44,436 nucleotides of DNA from Acidimicrobiales bacterium (GTDB taxonomy: Bacteria; Actinomycetota; Acidimicrobiia; Acidimicrobiales; GCA-2861595). A program made the translations under genes and the position numbers. The notes beneath the pieces are model-generated. The model saw nothing but the letters and a program-made list of their open reading frames with translations. It searched no databases and was not told where the DNA came from. Shown here piece by piece: positions 23,032-31,424 of the stretch. Numbering within the stretch: the first letter of the stretch is position 1; every line of letters starts with the position of its first letter. The stretch lies in assembly GCA_035540975.1 (NCBI GenBank), contig DATLFN010000003.1, forward strand, positions 1 through 44,436. The letters run 5' to 3'.

Positions 23032-24558
23032 CTACGAGGCGGTGACGGAGACCTCGGAGACGCTGGCCTGGCGCCCGGGGCCGGGATCGGTGATCCACAG
23101 GAGCACGGCGCCTCCCTCGCGGCCGTCGAGGTCGAACTCGGCGTCGCCCGGGATGCCGCTGCGGCTGGTCACCGGCTCGCCCCAGCCGGCCAGCTGGTCG
23201 GCCGGCTGGTCGGCCACGTACACCGAGGCGGCCCAGTCGGACGTGGCCGAGGTGACGGCCAGCCGGCCCAGGCCGGTGGGAGAGGCGAGCTGGAGCACCA
23301 GGCCGACACCCGGCTTGAGGCCGCCGAACTGGCGCGTGTTGTAGCGGTCCGTGCTCCATGCCGTGGCCGGGTTGCCGTCGGCGGCGAGCGGCGCCCGCGG
23401 CTCGTTCTCCTCGCCGTCCCGGCCCTCGGGGTCGAACGACCGGACCGAGGCGATCTGCACGCCGCGGCCCTCCGACGTGCCCCCGCCTCCGGTGCGCCCG
23501 TCGCCCCCGTCGCGGGCGACGAAGGCCACCACCGCGGCGGCCACGACGACGAGGACGGCCACGACGACGGCGGGCGCCCGGCTGGGGGTGGGCTCCCGGG
23601 GCACGACGGGGACGCCGGCTGGCGGCGTGGGGTCGCGGACGACCTGCGGCACGGCGTCGTCCTCGGCGCCCGCCCGGGCGGCCGGCGTGTCGAGGTCGAC
23701 GCTGAGCAGGGCCCGGCGCAGGGCGGCGGCGGACTGGAACCGGGCGCCGGGATCCTTGGCCAGGGCCTGGAGGACGACCGCCTCCAGGTCCTCGGGCACC
23801 TGGCGGGCGACGCTCCGCAGCCCCGGTGGCGCCTGCCGGACGTGGAGCACGGCGGTGGCGAGCTCGGTCTCGGCCTGGAACGGCGGGCGGCCGCACAGCA
23901 TCTCGTAGAGGACGACGCCGAGGGCGTAGACGTCGGAGCGGGCGTCCGGCGTCTGGCCCTGGACCTGCTCGGGCGACAGGTAGCGGGCCGTTCCGACGAC
24001 GGCGCCCGTCTGGGTGAGGTCGGCGCCCGCCGTGTCGGGAGGCACCGCCAGCTTGGCGATCCCGAAGTCGGCCACCTTCACCCGCAGCAGGGGGGCGGTC
24101 TCGCCCTGGTGCTCGGACAGCAGGATGTTGGCCGGCTTGACGTCGCGGTGCACCAGGCCCGCCTGGTGGGCGTGCTCGAGGGCGTCGGCGACCTCGGCGG
24201 CGATGGGCACGGCGACGGCGGGCGGCAGCGTGCCCGCCTCCTTGATCGCGTCGCGGAGCGTCCTGCCCCGGACCAGCTCCATCACGATGAAGGTGACGTC
24301 GCCGTCGGTGCCGGTGTCGAAGGTGGCGACGATGCTCGGGTGGGCCAGGCGGGCGGCGGCGATGGCCTCGCGCCGGAACCGCTCGACGAACGCCTCGTCG
24401 GCGGCCAGGTGGGGGTGGAGGACCTTGATGGCCACGGGCCGGGCGAGGACGTCGTCGTAGCCCTCCCAGACCTCGGCCATCCCCCCGCGCGCGATCAGCC
24501 GCACGGCGCGGTAGCGGCCGACGAGGACACGGTCGAGCAGGGATTGCGGGTCGGGCAC
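23032..24558 (-). CDS. Transmembrane Ser/Thr protein kinase with discoidin-like external domain
   Basis: A 508-residue PknB-type kinase. Gly loop IARGGMAEVWEG, catalytic Lys45 (VAIK), HRDVKPAN (137-144), DFG (164-166) and GTARYLSPEQ are intact, so it should be active. A proline-rich linker leads to one transmembrane helix (about 328-347). The external domain (355-508) resembles F5/8-type or galactose-binding modules (PLAADGNPATAWSTDRYNTR, LGRLAVTSATSDW, WITDPGPGRQASVSEVSV). Mycobacterial Rv3910 fuses MurJ to a pseudokinase and, as I recall, a similar external module; here the kinase stands alone, 1.2 kb from murJ. GTG 24558, 24 bp after degV. It lacks PASTA repeats, so it is not PknB itself. 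Confidence 0.9.
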   Translation of the reverse strand: MPDPQSLLDRVLVGRYRAVRLIARGGMAEVWEGYDDVLARPVAIKVLHPHLAADEAFVERFRREAIAAARLAHPSIVATFDTGTDGDVTFIVMELVRGRTLRDAIKEAGTLPPAVAVPIAAEVADALEHAHQAGLVHRDVKPANILLSEHQGETAPLLRVKVADFGIAKLAVPPDTAGADLTQTGAVVGTARYLSPEQVQGQTPDARSDVYALGVVLYEMLCGRPPFQAETELATAVLHVRQAPPGLRSVARQVPEDLEAVVLQALAKDPGARFQSAAALRRALLSVDLDTPAARAGAEDDAVPQVVRDPTPPAGVPVVPREPTPSRAPAVVVAVLVVVAAAVVAFVARDGGDGRTGGGGTSEGRGVQIASVRSFDPEGRDGEENEPRAPLAADGNPATAWSTDRYNTRQFGGLKPGVGLVLQLASPTGLGRLAVTSATSDWAASVYVADQPADQLAGWGEPVTSRSGIPGDAEFDLDGREGGAVLLWITDPGPGRQASVSEVSVTAS

Positions 24559-24582
24559 GGGTACGGGTACGGCGGGCCGGAC

Positions 24583-25425
24583 CTACCCGGGGACGGAGTA
24601 GGTCACACCGATGACCCGGGGCCCGGCGTGGGTGCCGATGACGGCGCCGATCTCGGCCACGGTGATCTGGTCGCGGGGGTGGAACTCGGCCAGGAGGGAG
24701 ACCAGCTCGGCGACGTCGGGGGCGCGGCCGTGCATCACGGAGAGGTTCTCGACCGGGGCGTCCTGGCGGACCTTGTCGGCCAGGTAGCGCAGGGACCGGC
24801 CCCTCGTGCGCTGCTTGGACTCCGGCTCGACCTTGCCGCCCGTGACCTCGATGACCGGCTTGATGGACAGCACGGACCCGAGGAACGCCTGGGCGGCACC
24901 GATGCGGCCGCCCTTGCGGAGGTTCTCCAGGGTGTCCAGCGCCGCGTAGGTGCGGGTGAGCGGCACCATCGCCTCGGCGGCCGCGGCCGCGTCGTCCAGC
25001 GACTTGCCGGCGGCCGCGGCGCGGGCGGCCGCCAACGCCACCGTGCCCTCGGCCATGGACACGGCGCGCGAGTCGACGACGCGGACGGGGACGTCGGCGC
25101 CGGCGGCACCGGCGGCCAGGCGGGCGGCCTCGTAGGTGGCCGACAGGCTCGACGAGATGGTGACGCAGACCACCCCCTCGGCACCGGCGCCGGCGGCCCG
25201 GCGGTACGCCTCCTCGAACGCCCCCGGCGACGGTGCGGCCGTCTCCGGCAACCCGGGCGACGAGGCGACCCGGGCCCAGAAGTCCTCGGAGGTGAGGTCC
25301 CGGCGGTCGACCAGCTCCTCGGCGCCGAACCGAACGGTCAACGGGACCAGCTCGATCCCGTTGGCCGCCGCCAGATCGGGGGGGAGGTCGGATGCGGTGT
25401 CGCTGACGATGTGGACCCCGGGCAC
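24583..25425 (-). CDS. DegV family fatty-acid-binding protein
   Basis: A 280-residue DegV fold. The N-terminus VHIVSDTASDLPPDLAAANG, the SQPSPGAF-like block ETAAPSPGAFEEAY, VVCVTISSSLSATYEAARLA and LENLRKGGRIGAAQAFLGSV are family hallmarks. DegV/FakB proteins bind a fatty acid and, in firmicutes, present it to the FakA kinase for phosphorylation; no FakA gene is in the window. GTG 25425 has GAGGAG about 10 nt upstream, inside the last codons of the preceding gene, which ends 7 nt earlier. The bound lipid and partner are unknown. Confidence 0.88.
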   Translation of the reverse strand: MPGVHIVSDTASDLPPDLAAANGIELVPLTVRFGAEELVDRRDLTSEDFWARVASSPGLPETAAPSPGAFEEAYRRAAGAGAEGVVCVTISSSLSATYEAARLAAGAAGADVPVRVVDSRAVSMAEGTVALAAARAAAAGKSLDDAAAAAEAMVPLTRTYAALDTLENLRKGGRIGAAQAFLGSVLSIKPVIEVTGGKVEPESKQRTRGRSLRYLADKVRQDAPVENLSVMHGRAPDVAELVSLLAEFHPRDQITVAEIGAVIGTHAGPRVIGVTYSVPG

Positions 25426-25432
25426 GGTCGGT

Positions 25433-25792
25433 CTATCTCCTCACTCTGGCGGCGGACGCGGTGACCTCCACGTCGTACCAGGATTCGAGCTGCTCCACCT
25501 TCTTCAACAGGAAGGACCGCGCTTCGCGCTCCACGGTAACCGTGACGCCGTTGGTCCCGACGTCGAAGAAGGTGAGCGCGGCGTCCTTCTCCTTGGCGAT
25601 GTCGTCGGCGATGAGGCGTGCCTGCTCGACCTCGTCGGGATGGTCGAGGAGGTGGAGGACGGCGTTGTCGGCCGCGTCGTGGGCGACGCCGTCGAGCTGG
25701 GCGCGGACGGCGACGGGGGAGATCAGCTCGACCGCCAGGAAGCCGACGAGCGCGATGCCGATGACGATCTTCGACAGCCACCCGGTGATCAC
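25433..25792 (-). CDS. Membrane-anchored small protein, unknown function
   Basis: A 119-residue protein with one N-terminal transmembrane segment (ITGWLSKIVIGIALVGFLAV, residues 2-21) that may act as signal anchor, then a soluble region with helix AADNAVLHLLDHPDEVEQAR and a beta-rich part FFDVGTNGVTVTVEREARSF, ending VEVTASAARVRR. The beta part suggests a small Tad-associated or envelope-facing domain, but I recognise no family. GTG 25792 overlaps the murJ stop as GTGA, so it is coupled to murJ. A structured external domain tied to the lipid II flippase would be a sensible role, but this is inference from position only. Confidence 0.7.
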   Translation of the reverse strand: MITGWLSKIVIGIALVGFLAVELISPVAVRAQLDGVAHDAADNAVLHLLDHPDEVEQARLIADDIAKEKDAALTFFDVGTNGVTVTVEREARSFLLKKVEQLESWYDVEVTASAARVRR

Positions 25793-27423
25793 GCCACGCC
25801 CCTCCGGATCCGCGCGAGCCCCGACAGCTCCTGGACACCGAGGCGTCGAGCGACGACGAGGTACACGGTAACACCGGCCGGTACGGCGACCCCGACCCGC
25901 AGCAGGGCGGGCCCGACGACGGCGGCGACGGCCAGCACGACGGCCGCCATCGCCGCGCTGGCGACGGCGATGCGCACCCAGGTGCGGACCACGCCGCCCA
26001 GGTCGACGGCGCCCGTTTCCCTCCGGAGGCGGGCCAGGGCCATGGCGGAGCCGATCGTGTACGCCGCCGCGTACGCCAGGCCCAGCCCGTGGACGCCGAG
26101 GGCGGGGTAGAGGGCGAGGGCGAGGACGATGTTCACCCCGTTCTCCCCCAGGTACAGGACGAACATGGAGCGGGTGTCCTGCATCGCCTGGTAGCAGCGC
26201 ATCAAGAAGTAGTAGGTGCTGAAGCCGGGGAGGCCGAGGGCGAGCATGACCAGCACATCGGCAGTCCGCGAGGCGGACCCTGAGCCCAATGCGCCGTGTT
26301 CGAGGGCGACGCCGACGACGGGCCGGGCCAGGCACACCAGGCCCACGGCCGCGGGTACCGCGATCGCCGCGATCGTGCGCAGACCGCGCCCGACGTGGCG
26401 CCCGAAGCCGCGGCGGTCCTCCAGGGCCCACCGCTCGGCCAGGTCGGGCTGGAGGGCGGTGGCGATGGAGACGGCGAACACGCCGTGGGGGAGGAGGAAG
26501 AAGATCATCGCCGCCCGGTAGGCGGCCACGTCCCCGGCGTCCCCGTTGGCCAGGACCAGCACGACCGTGAGGGCCACCTGGTTGGCGAGCACGTACCCGA
26601 ACGTCCAGCCCGACAGGCGGACGATGGTGGTGACGGCGGGGTGGCGGGGCGCCCACACCGGTCGCAGGCGGGCACCCGAGCGCCGCAGCGACGGCAGCAG
26701 GGCCGCGGCCATGGCCGCCACGCCGGCCGTGGTGCCGAGGCCGAGGAGGAGCTGCGCCCCGGTGTCGTCGCGGACGGCGGCCAGCGACACCTCGTCGGCG
26801 ACGGAGGGGAGGGCGAGGAGGACGCCGATGACCACCAGGTTGTTGAGCACGGGGGCGAACATCGGGGCGGCGAAGCGGCGGCGGGCATGGAGGACGGCGG
26901 TGGTGAGGGCGACCATGCCGTACAAGGCGACCTGGGGGGCGAACATCCGCAGGAGGCTGGTGGCGACCTCGCGCTGGGCGCCGAGGGAGGCGGTGTCGTT
27001 CCCGATCGTGTAGAGGCGCACCAGCAGCGGGGCGACCACCACGAAGATGCCGGTGACGGCGACGAGCACGACGGCGGCGGTGGTGACCACGGCGGACACC
27101 GCCCGCCACGCCTCGTCCTCGTCCTCGGTGGCGAGCAGGTCGACGAACACGGGCAGGAGGGTGGCCGAGAGGATGCCGCCCAGGATCAGCTCGTAGACGA
27201 TGTTGGGCGTGACGTTGGCCAGGTCGTAGCTGTCGGTGAGCCGGGTGAACCCCATGGCGTAGGCCAGCGCGACCAGGCGGCCGAACCCGGTGACCCTCGA
27301 CAAGAGGGTGCCGACGGCCATGACGGCGGTGCTGCGGGCGAAGGTGGGCGCTGCCCGGCCCCGTCGGCCCCTCCCGTCGCCCTCCGCGCCGTCGTCGTCG
27401 ATCGGGGTGCGCCCCGGCCTCAC
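25789..27423 (-). CDS. murJ: Lipid II flippase MurJ (MviN family)
   Basis: A 544-residue polytopic protein of the MOP superfamily with about 14 transmembrane helices. The start of the core, AVMAVGTLLSRVTGFGRLVA, and the blocks LANVTPNIVYELILGGILSA, AAPMFAPVLNNLVVI and YLGENGVNIVLALALYPALG are MurJ hallmarks, with the conserved arginines in helix 1. It flips the peptidoglycan precursor lipid II across the membrane. GTG 27423 overlaps the DUF6049 stop. Unlike mycobacterial Rv3910 there is no C-terminal kinase-like part; a separate kinase gene lies downstream in the same cluster. The order DUF6049-murJ matches Rv3909-Rv3910. Confidence 0.93.
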   Translation of the reverse strand: MRPGRTPIDDDGAEGDGRGRRGRAAPTFARSTAVMAVGTLLSRVTGFGRLVALAYAMGFTRLTDSYDLANVTPNIVYELILGGILSATLLPVFVDLLATEDEDEAWRAVSAVVTTAAVVLVAVTGIFVVVAPLLVRLYTIGNDTASLGAQREVATSLLRMFAPQVALYGMVALTTAVLHARRRFAAPMFAPVLNNLVVIGVLLALPSVADEVSLAAVRDDTGAQLLLGLGTTAGVAAMAAALLPSLRRSGARLRPVWAPRHPAVTTIVRLSGWTFGYVLANQVALTVVLVLANGDAGDVAAYRAAMIFFLLPHGVFAVSIATALQPDLAERWALEDRRGFGRHVGRGLRTIAAIAVPAAVGLVCLARPVVGVALEHGALGSGSASRTADVLVMLALGLPGFSTYYFLMRCYQAMQDTRSMFVLYLGENGVNIVLALALYPALGVHGLGLAYAAAYTIGSAMALARLRRETGAVDLGGVVRTWVRIAVASAAMAAVVLAVAAVVGPALLRVGVAVPAGVTVYLVVARRLGVQELSGLARIRRGVA

Positions 27424-29417
27424 GCAGGGACCAGGCGCCGGTTGCGGCGGCCCCGGACCAGGTGGCGCCCCCACCACAGCAGGAGGAACGTGCCCGCGCC
27501 GACGGAGAGCACGACGCCCACCCCCGAGGCCGCCGTCGAGCGGACGGTGAAGCGGCTGCTCCCGAGGACGAGGGCGCCGTCGGGCGACACGAGGCTCACC
27601 CGCAGCGGGAACGAGCCGGACGTGCGGGCCCGGACGGAGAACCGCTCGGTGGTGCTCCGGCGGCTGAGGTCCACCGCCCGCACCGCCCCCCGGGGGAAGT
27701 CGAGCTTGTCGCTCTCCACCCGGATCCGGACGCTCAACGGGTAGCCGGCGCCGCTCAGGACGGTGACGGGGATCTCACCGGTCCGGGCGGTGAGGGTGAT
27801 GGAGCGGTGGTCGGGGACCTGCACGGTCGAGGTCTGCGCCCGGATGCCGGCCTCGACCCCGTCCAGGTAGGCCTGGCGCCGCCCCGGGCGCAGCCCCGCC
27901 CCCCCGGCCACCAGGAGGAGCTCCTCGATCTCCTCGTCCAGGGTGTTGTCGGGGGTGAGCATGCTGGCGAACGCCACCAGCCGGCGGCGGGCCGACTGGA
28001 GGTCGTCGGCGGGCAGCGTGGGTGGGTCGGCGAGCGGCCGCAGGCGGCGGACGAGGGGGGCGCCGCGCGTGGTGACCATCGGGCCGACGTCGGTGAACAC
28101 CGTCTCGACCTTCGACGCCGACACGACGGTGGCCGCCGAGAGGCCGGCGAGGAGGCTGTCGAGGAACGCCCGGTTGGGGCGCCACGTCCGCGGGACCACG
28201 ACCACCACGCCCCGGGCCCGGCTGGGGTGGTCCTGGTGGACCACGGCCAGGTCGGCCAGGAGGCGGTGGGCGGCCAGCACGGGGTCGGTGGCGGGCCCGA
28301 AGTGGCCGGCCAGGCCGGCGTCGCCGGCCAGGGCCGAGGGCCGCCGGACGCCTCGCGTCTCCAGCTCGAAGGGCTGGGCCAGGGTGACGGGCATGTCCAC
28401 CGGCTCGAACGCCTCCTCCGCCAGCACCAGGCGGTCCACCTGCTGCTGGCGGAGCCGCACCACCGACCGCTCGTCCAGGCGGTCCTCGGAGACCCACGTG
28501 CGGGGGTCGGGCCGGCGGCCGAGCGTCCGCTCGACGACCTGGCTGCCGCGGTCGAGCTGGGCGGCCAGCTCGGCGGCCAGGCCGGGGCGCTCGAAGGCGG
28601 GGAGGGCGAGGGGGACGTAGGGGCTGGCGACCACCTGGCGGCCGGCCAGGCCGCGCCGCAGCGCGGCAAGGGTCTCCCGGTCCTCGGGGCGGGTGCTGGC
28701 GTCGAGGGCGTCCAGCGTCTCCGGGGTGGGGACGAGCGTGACGGGGACGCCGGGCTGGGCCTCGAGGGACCGGGCCAGGGCGCCGACGGCGTCGGCGTCC
28801 CTGCGGTTCAGCGACCGCGTGCCGTCGGGCTGGAGGGCCAGGGCCGCGTGCACGGGGAGCACGAGGGCGACCTCCACCGGGAAGCCGCCGGGCTGGGGCG
28901 GACGCGTGTAGACGAGGTGGGTGACGAGGCCGGCCAGGGTGGCGCCCCCGCCCGCCTCCCGCAGCTCCACCCGCACCGGGTACACGCCCTCGGCGGCCAG
29001 CCGCAGCCGCGCCGGGTCGGGCGGCTGGCCCGGGTCCTGGACCGGGAGGCGGACGACGAACGCCCCCGCCGCGTCGGTGGCCAGCTCCGACAGGGGCGCG
29101 GGCGGCACCACCGTGATCGGGTTGCCGCGGGGGCCGTCCTGGAGGCTCTGGGCGAACTCCGACCGGTTGCGGGCCCGCCGGTAGACGCCCACGGCCAGCT
29201 CGACGTCGGCCGGCTCCTCGGCGGTGGTGACGTCGAGGCGGAGGACGAGCTCCTCGCCGGGGCCGACCCACGGCGTCTGGGAGGCGAGGCGGAGGACGCT
29301 GCCCGAGTCCTGGGCCCCGGCCCGGCCCACACCGACGCCGGGGAGGACGCCGGCCAGCCCGGCCAGCACGGCCAGCACGGCGGCGGCTGCGGCGCCGGCC
29401 CGTCGCCCGCGCCTCAT
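27420..29417 (-). CDS. DUF6049 secreted, membrane-anchored protein (Rv3909-like)
   Basis: A 665-residue protein with an N-terminal signal peptide (RAGAAAAAVLAVLAGLAGVL), a large extracytoplasmic region, and a C-terminal transmembrane helix (VGVVLSVGAGTFLLLWWG) followed by a basic tail RHLVRGRRNRR. The body mixes beta-sandwich segments near both ends with a central alpha/beta part. Family DUF6049 is always next to murJ in actinobacteria (Rv3909), suggesting a role in peptidoglycan export or its control; the biochemical activity is unknown. ATG 29417 overlaps the GNAT stop as ATGA. It is somewhat shorter than Rv3909. Confidence 0.8.
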   Translation of the reverse strand: MRRGRRAGAAAAAVLAVLAGLAGVLPGVGVGRAGAQDSGSVLRLASQTPWVGPGEELVLRLDVTTAEEPADVELAVGVYRRARNRSEFAQSLQDGPRGNPITVVPPAPLSELATDAAGAFVVRLPVQDPGQPPDPARLRLAAEGVYPVRVELREAGGGATLAGLVTHLVYTRPPQPGGFPVEVALVLPVHAALALQPDGTRSLNRRDADAVGALARSLEAQPGVPVTLVPTPETLDALDASTRPEDRETLAALRRGLAGRQVVASPYVPLALPAFERPGLAAELAAQLDRGSQVVERTLGRRPDPRTWVSEDRLDERSVVRLRQQQVDRLVLAEEAFEPVDMPVTLAQPFELETRGVRRPSALAGDAGLAGHFGPATDPVLAAHRLLADLAVVHQDHPSRARGVVVVVPRTWRPNRAFLDSLLAGLSAATVVSASKVETVFTDVGPMVTTRGAPLVRRLRPLADPPTLPADDLQSARRRLVAFASMLTPDNTLDEEIEELLLVAGGAGLRPGRRQAYLDGVEAGIRAQTSTVQVPDHRSITLTARTGEIPVTVLSGAGYPLSVRIRVESDKLDFPRGAVRAVDLSRRSTTERFSVRARTSGSFPLRVSLVSPDGALVLGSSRFTVRSTAASGVGVVLSVGAGTFLLLWWGRHLVRGRRNRRLVPA

Positions 29418-30199
29418 CGGGTGGCCGGTCCCGGGCGGGGGCGGGAGACGGCGCGGGCGGCCGCCGGCTCCGCCGCCGGCGGCACCAGGCGGGGCTCCAG
29501 CGAGAAGGTCAGCACGCACAGCCCGGCCGGCTCGCGGCGGAAGCCGAGGCTCTCGTAGAGCGCCAGGGCGGCCTCGTTGCCGACCTGGGTGTTGACGACG
29601 GCCTGCTCGACCCGCCACCGGCGCAGCCAGCGCAGGGCGTCGACGGCGAGCGCCCGCCCGAGGCCCTGGCGCTGGCACGCCGGGTCGACGGCCAGCCGCT
29701 GGAGGAAGCCGCGCCGCCCGGCCCGGCCGGTGACGGCGTAGCCGACGACGACTCCGCCCGGAGCGGCGACGCGGAAGCGGCTGTTGGGCGTGGCCGTCAG
29801 GGCGTCGCCCAGGGCGGCGTCGTCGATCCGCCAGAACCCCGGGAAGGCCCGGGCGTCCACGTCGAGCACGGCCGGGTGGTCACCGGGGACGGCCCGGCGC
29901 AGGGCGGAGACGTCGGCCCGGGGGACCCGGCGCAGGTCGTGGGCGAGGAGGTGCAGGCGCTCGTGGACGTCGAACCCGGCGGCCAGGAAGCCCACCTGCT
30001 CGGCCGGCGCCAGAGCCGAGGTGATGACCCGGCGACAGCCCTTGGCCGCCAGCTGGTCGAGGCAGCGCCGCACGAACACGACCGACGGGACGGGGGCGTC
30101 GGGCAGGGGGCTCAGGTAGGCGATGCCCGCGTTGCCGCGCCACGGGCCGGTGCGCACCCGCTCCCGGCCCCAGCGGATGACGTCCAGGTGCGCGCCCAC
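29414..30199 (-). CDS. GNAT family N-acetyltransferase
   Basis: A 261-residue protein with a C-terminal GNAT domain: the acetyl-CoA loop QRLAVDPACQRQGLGRALAV (consensus R/QxxGxG/A) and VNTQVGNEAALALYESLGFR. The N-terminal half (SVVFVRRCLDQLAAKGCRRV) looks like a second, degenerate GNAT half, so it may be a tandem-GNAT protein. The substrate is unknown. In mycobacteria a NUDIX gene (mutT4) holds this place next to Rv3909. GTG 30199 lies 9 nt after TAACCT (30214-30209), so it is probably the leaderless first gene of the GNAT-DUF6049-murJ-degV-kinase-sigma transcript. The C-terminal 35 residues are Pro/Ala-rich. Confidence 0.82.
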   Translation of the reverse strand: MGAHLDVIRWGRERVRTGPWRGNAGIAYLSPLPDAPVPSVVFVRRCLDQLAAKGCRRVITSALAPAEQVGFLAAGFDVHERLHLLAHDLRRVPRADVSALRRAVPGDHPAVLDVDARAFPGFWRIDDAALGDALTATPNSRFRVAAPGGVVVGYAVTGRAGRRGFLQRLAVDPACQRQGLGRALAVDALRWLRRWRVEQAVVNTQVGNEAALALYESLGFRREPAGLCVLTFSLEPRLVPPAAEPAAARAVSRPRPGPATR

Positions 30200-30208
30200 G
30201 GCAGGTGG

Positions 30209-30214
30209 AGGTTA
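30209..30214 (-). promoter_or_regulatory. -10 box of the GNAT-murJ operon
   Basis: TAACCT read on the minus strand, 9 nt before the GTG at 30199. It fits the TAnnnT-to-start spacing seen at several other first genes in the window. No clear -35. Confidence 0.5.
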
Positions 30215-30279
30215 CCGAGCGGGCCCGTGCCGGCGCATGACGGGCCCTCAGGGTCGGATGGCGGGATGCCGATGCTCCG

Positions 30280-31368
30280 ATGATGCTGGACCTCGACGAG
30301 CTCCTCCGCTACACCGTCGCCCATTCCGGGTCGGACCTCCACGTGAAGGTCGGCTCGCCGCCCCACGTCCGGGTGGACGGCTACCTGCTGCCCGCTCCCT
30401 TCGACCCGGTCACCGCCGCCGACAGCGAGCGCATGGCGTTCGCCGTCATGCCGCGCGACCGGGCCGACGAGTTCGTGGCCGGCTCCGAGGCCGACTTCGC
30501 CCTGGGCATGCCCGACCTGGGCCGCTTCCGCGTGAACGTGTTCCGCCAGCGGGGGGCCGTGGGCCTGGTGTTCCGGCGCGTCCTGCCCGGGATCCCGTCG
30601 TTCGAGGCCCTCGGGCTGCCGCCGGTGGTGCGGCGCCTGGCCGAGGAGCAACGGGGCATGGTGCTGGTCACCGGGCCCACCGGCTCGGGGAAGACGACGA
30701 CCATCGCGGCGATGATCGACCACATCAACGAGACGAAGTCGGTGAACGTCGTCACCGTCGAGGACCCCATCGAGGTCCTCCACACCGACAAGCGGGCGCT
30801 GGTCAACCAGCGGGAGATCGGGACCGACACCAAGGACTACGCCACGGCCATGCGCCGGGTGCTGCGCCAGGACCCCGACGTCATCTTCATCGGGGAGATG
30901 CGCGACCCCGAGACGGTGTGGGCGGCCCTGGCCGCCGCCGAGACCGGGCACCTCGTGCTCTCCACGCTGCACACCACCAACGCGGTGGAGACGGTGAACC
31001 GCATCGTCGACTTCTTCCCGCCGTTCCAGCAGAAGCAGGTGCGCCTGTCGCTGGCGTCGTCGCTCAGGGGCGTGGTCAGCCAGCGCCTCCTGGAGCGGTC
31101 CGACCACAAGGGACGGGTGCCGTCCGTGGAGGTCCTGGTGAACACGGGCCGCATCTTCGACCGCATCGTCGACCCCGACCAGGGCGACAACGACTCGATC
31201 GAGGAGATCATCGCCGACGGCGAGTACTACGGGATGCAGACCTTCGACCAGAGCCTGTTCAACCTGTTCAAGAACGGCCAGGTCGACCTGCGCAGCGCCA
31301 TGGCGTCGGCGTCCAACCCGCACGACTTCCGCATCTCGCTCCAGCAGGCCGGGCTCATCCCGGCCTGA
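30280..31368 (+). CDS. pilT: PilT-type retraction ATPase
   Basis: A 362-residue secretion/retraction ATPase. Walker A is TGPTGSGKTTT (131-141), the Asp box is VTVEDPIEVLH, Walker B is DVIFIGEMRDPETV (200-213), and the His box is HLVLSTLHTTNAVETVNR. The N-terminus SGSDLHVKVGSPPHVRVDG is the PilT/PilU form rather than PilB. It depolymerises type IV pili. No pilB, pilC, pilin or other pilus gene is in the window, so it stands as an orphan between the GNAT operon and the CCA gene. The start is ATG 30280 or the adjacent ATG 30283; no clear Shine-Dalgarno. The C-terminus FRISLQQAGLIPA is intact. Confidence 0.93.
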   Translation: MMLDLDELLRYTVAHSGSDLHVKVGSPPHVRVDGYLLPAPFDPVTAADSERMAFAVMPRDRADEFVAGSEADFALGMPDLGRFRVNVFRQRGAVGLVFRRVLPGIPSFEALGLPPVVRRLAEEQRGMVLVTGPTGSGKTTTIAAMIDHINETKSVNVVTVEDPIEVLHTDKRALVNQREIGTDTKDYATAMRRVLRQDPDVIFIGEMRDPETVWAALAAAETGHLVLSTLHTTNAVETVNRIVDFFPPFQQKQVRLSLASSLRGVVSQRLLERSDHKGRVPSVEVLVNTGRIFDRIVDPDQGDNDSIEEIIADGEYYGMQTFDQSLFNLFKNGQVDLRSAMASASNPHDFRISLQQAGLIPA

Positions 31369-31412
31369 TCCGGCGGGCGGGAACCGCCGGAGGTGGCGGG
31401 ACCGGCACCTAC

Positions 31413-31418
31413 TACCCT
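31413..31418 (+). promoter_or_regulatory. -10 box of the CCA-adding enzyme gene
   Basis: TACCCT ending 6 nt before the GTG at 31425, consistent with a leaderless transcript. No -35 recognised in the short gap after pilT. Confidence 0.5.
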
Positions 31419-31424
31419 CGACCG

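Noticed and set aside
30338-30352. parS-like CTCCACGTGAAGG inside pilT
   Set aside because: Core only; too few matches to the 16-bp consensus.
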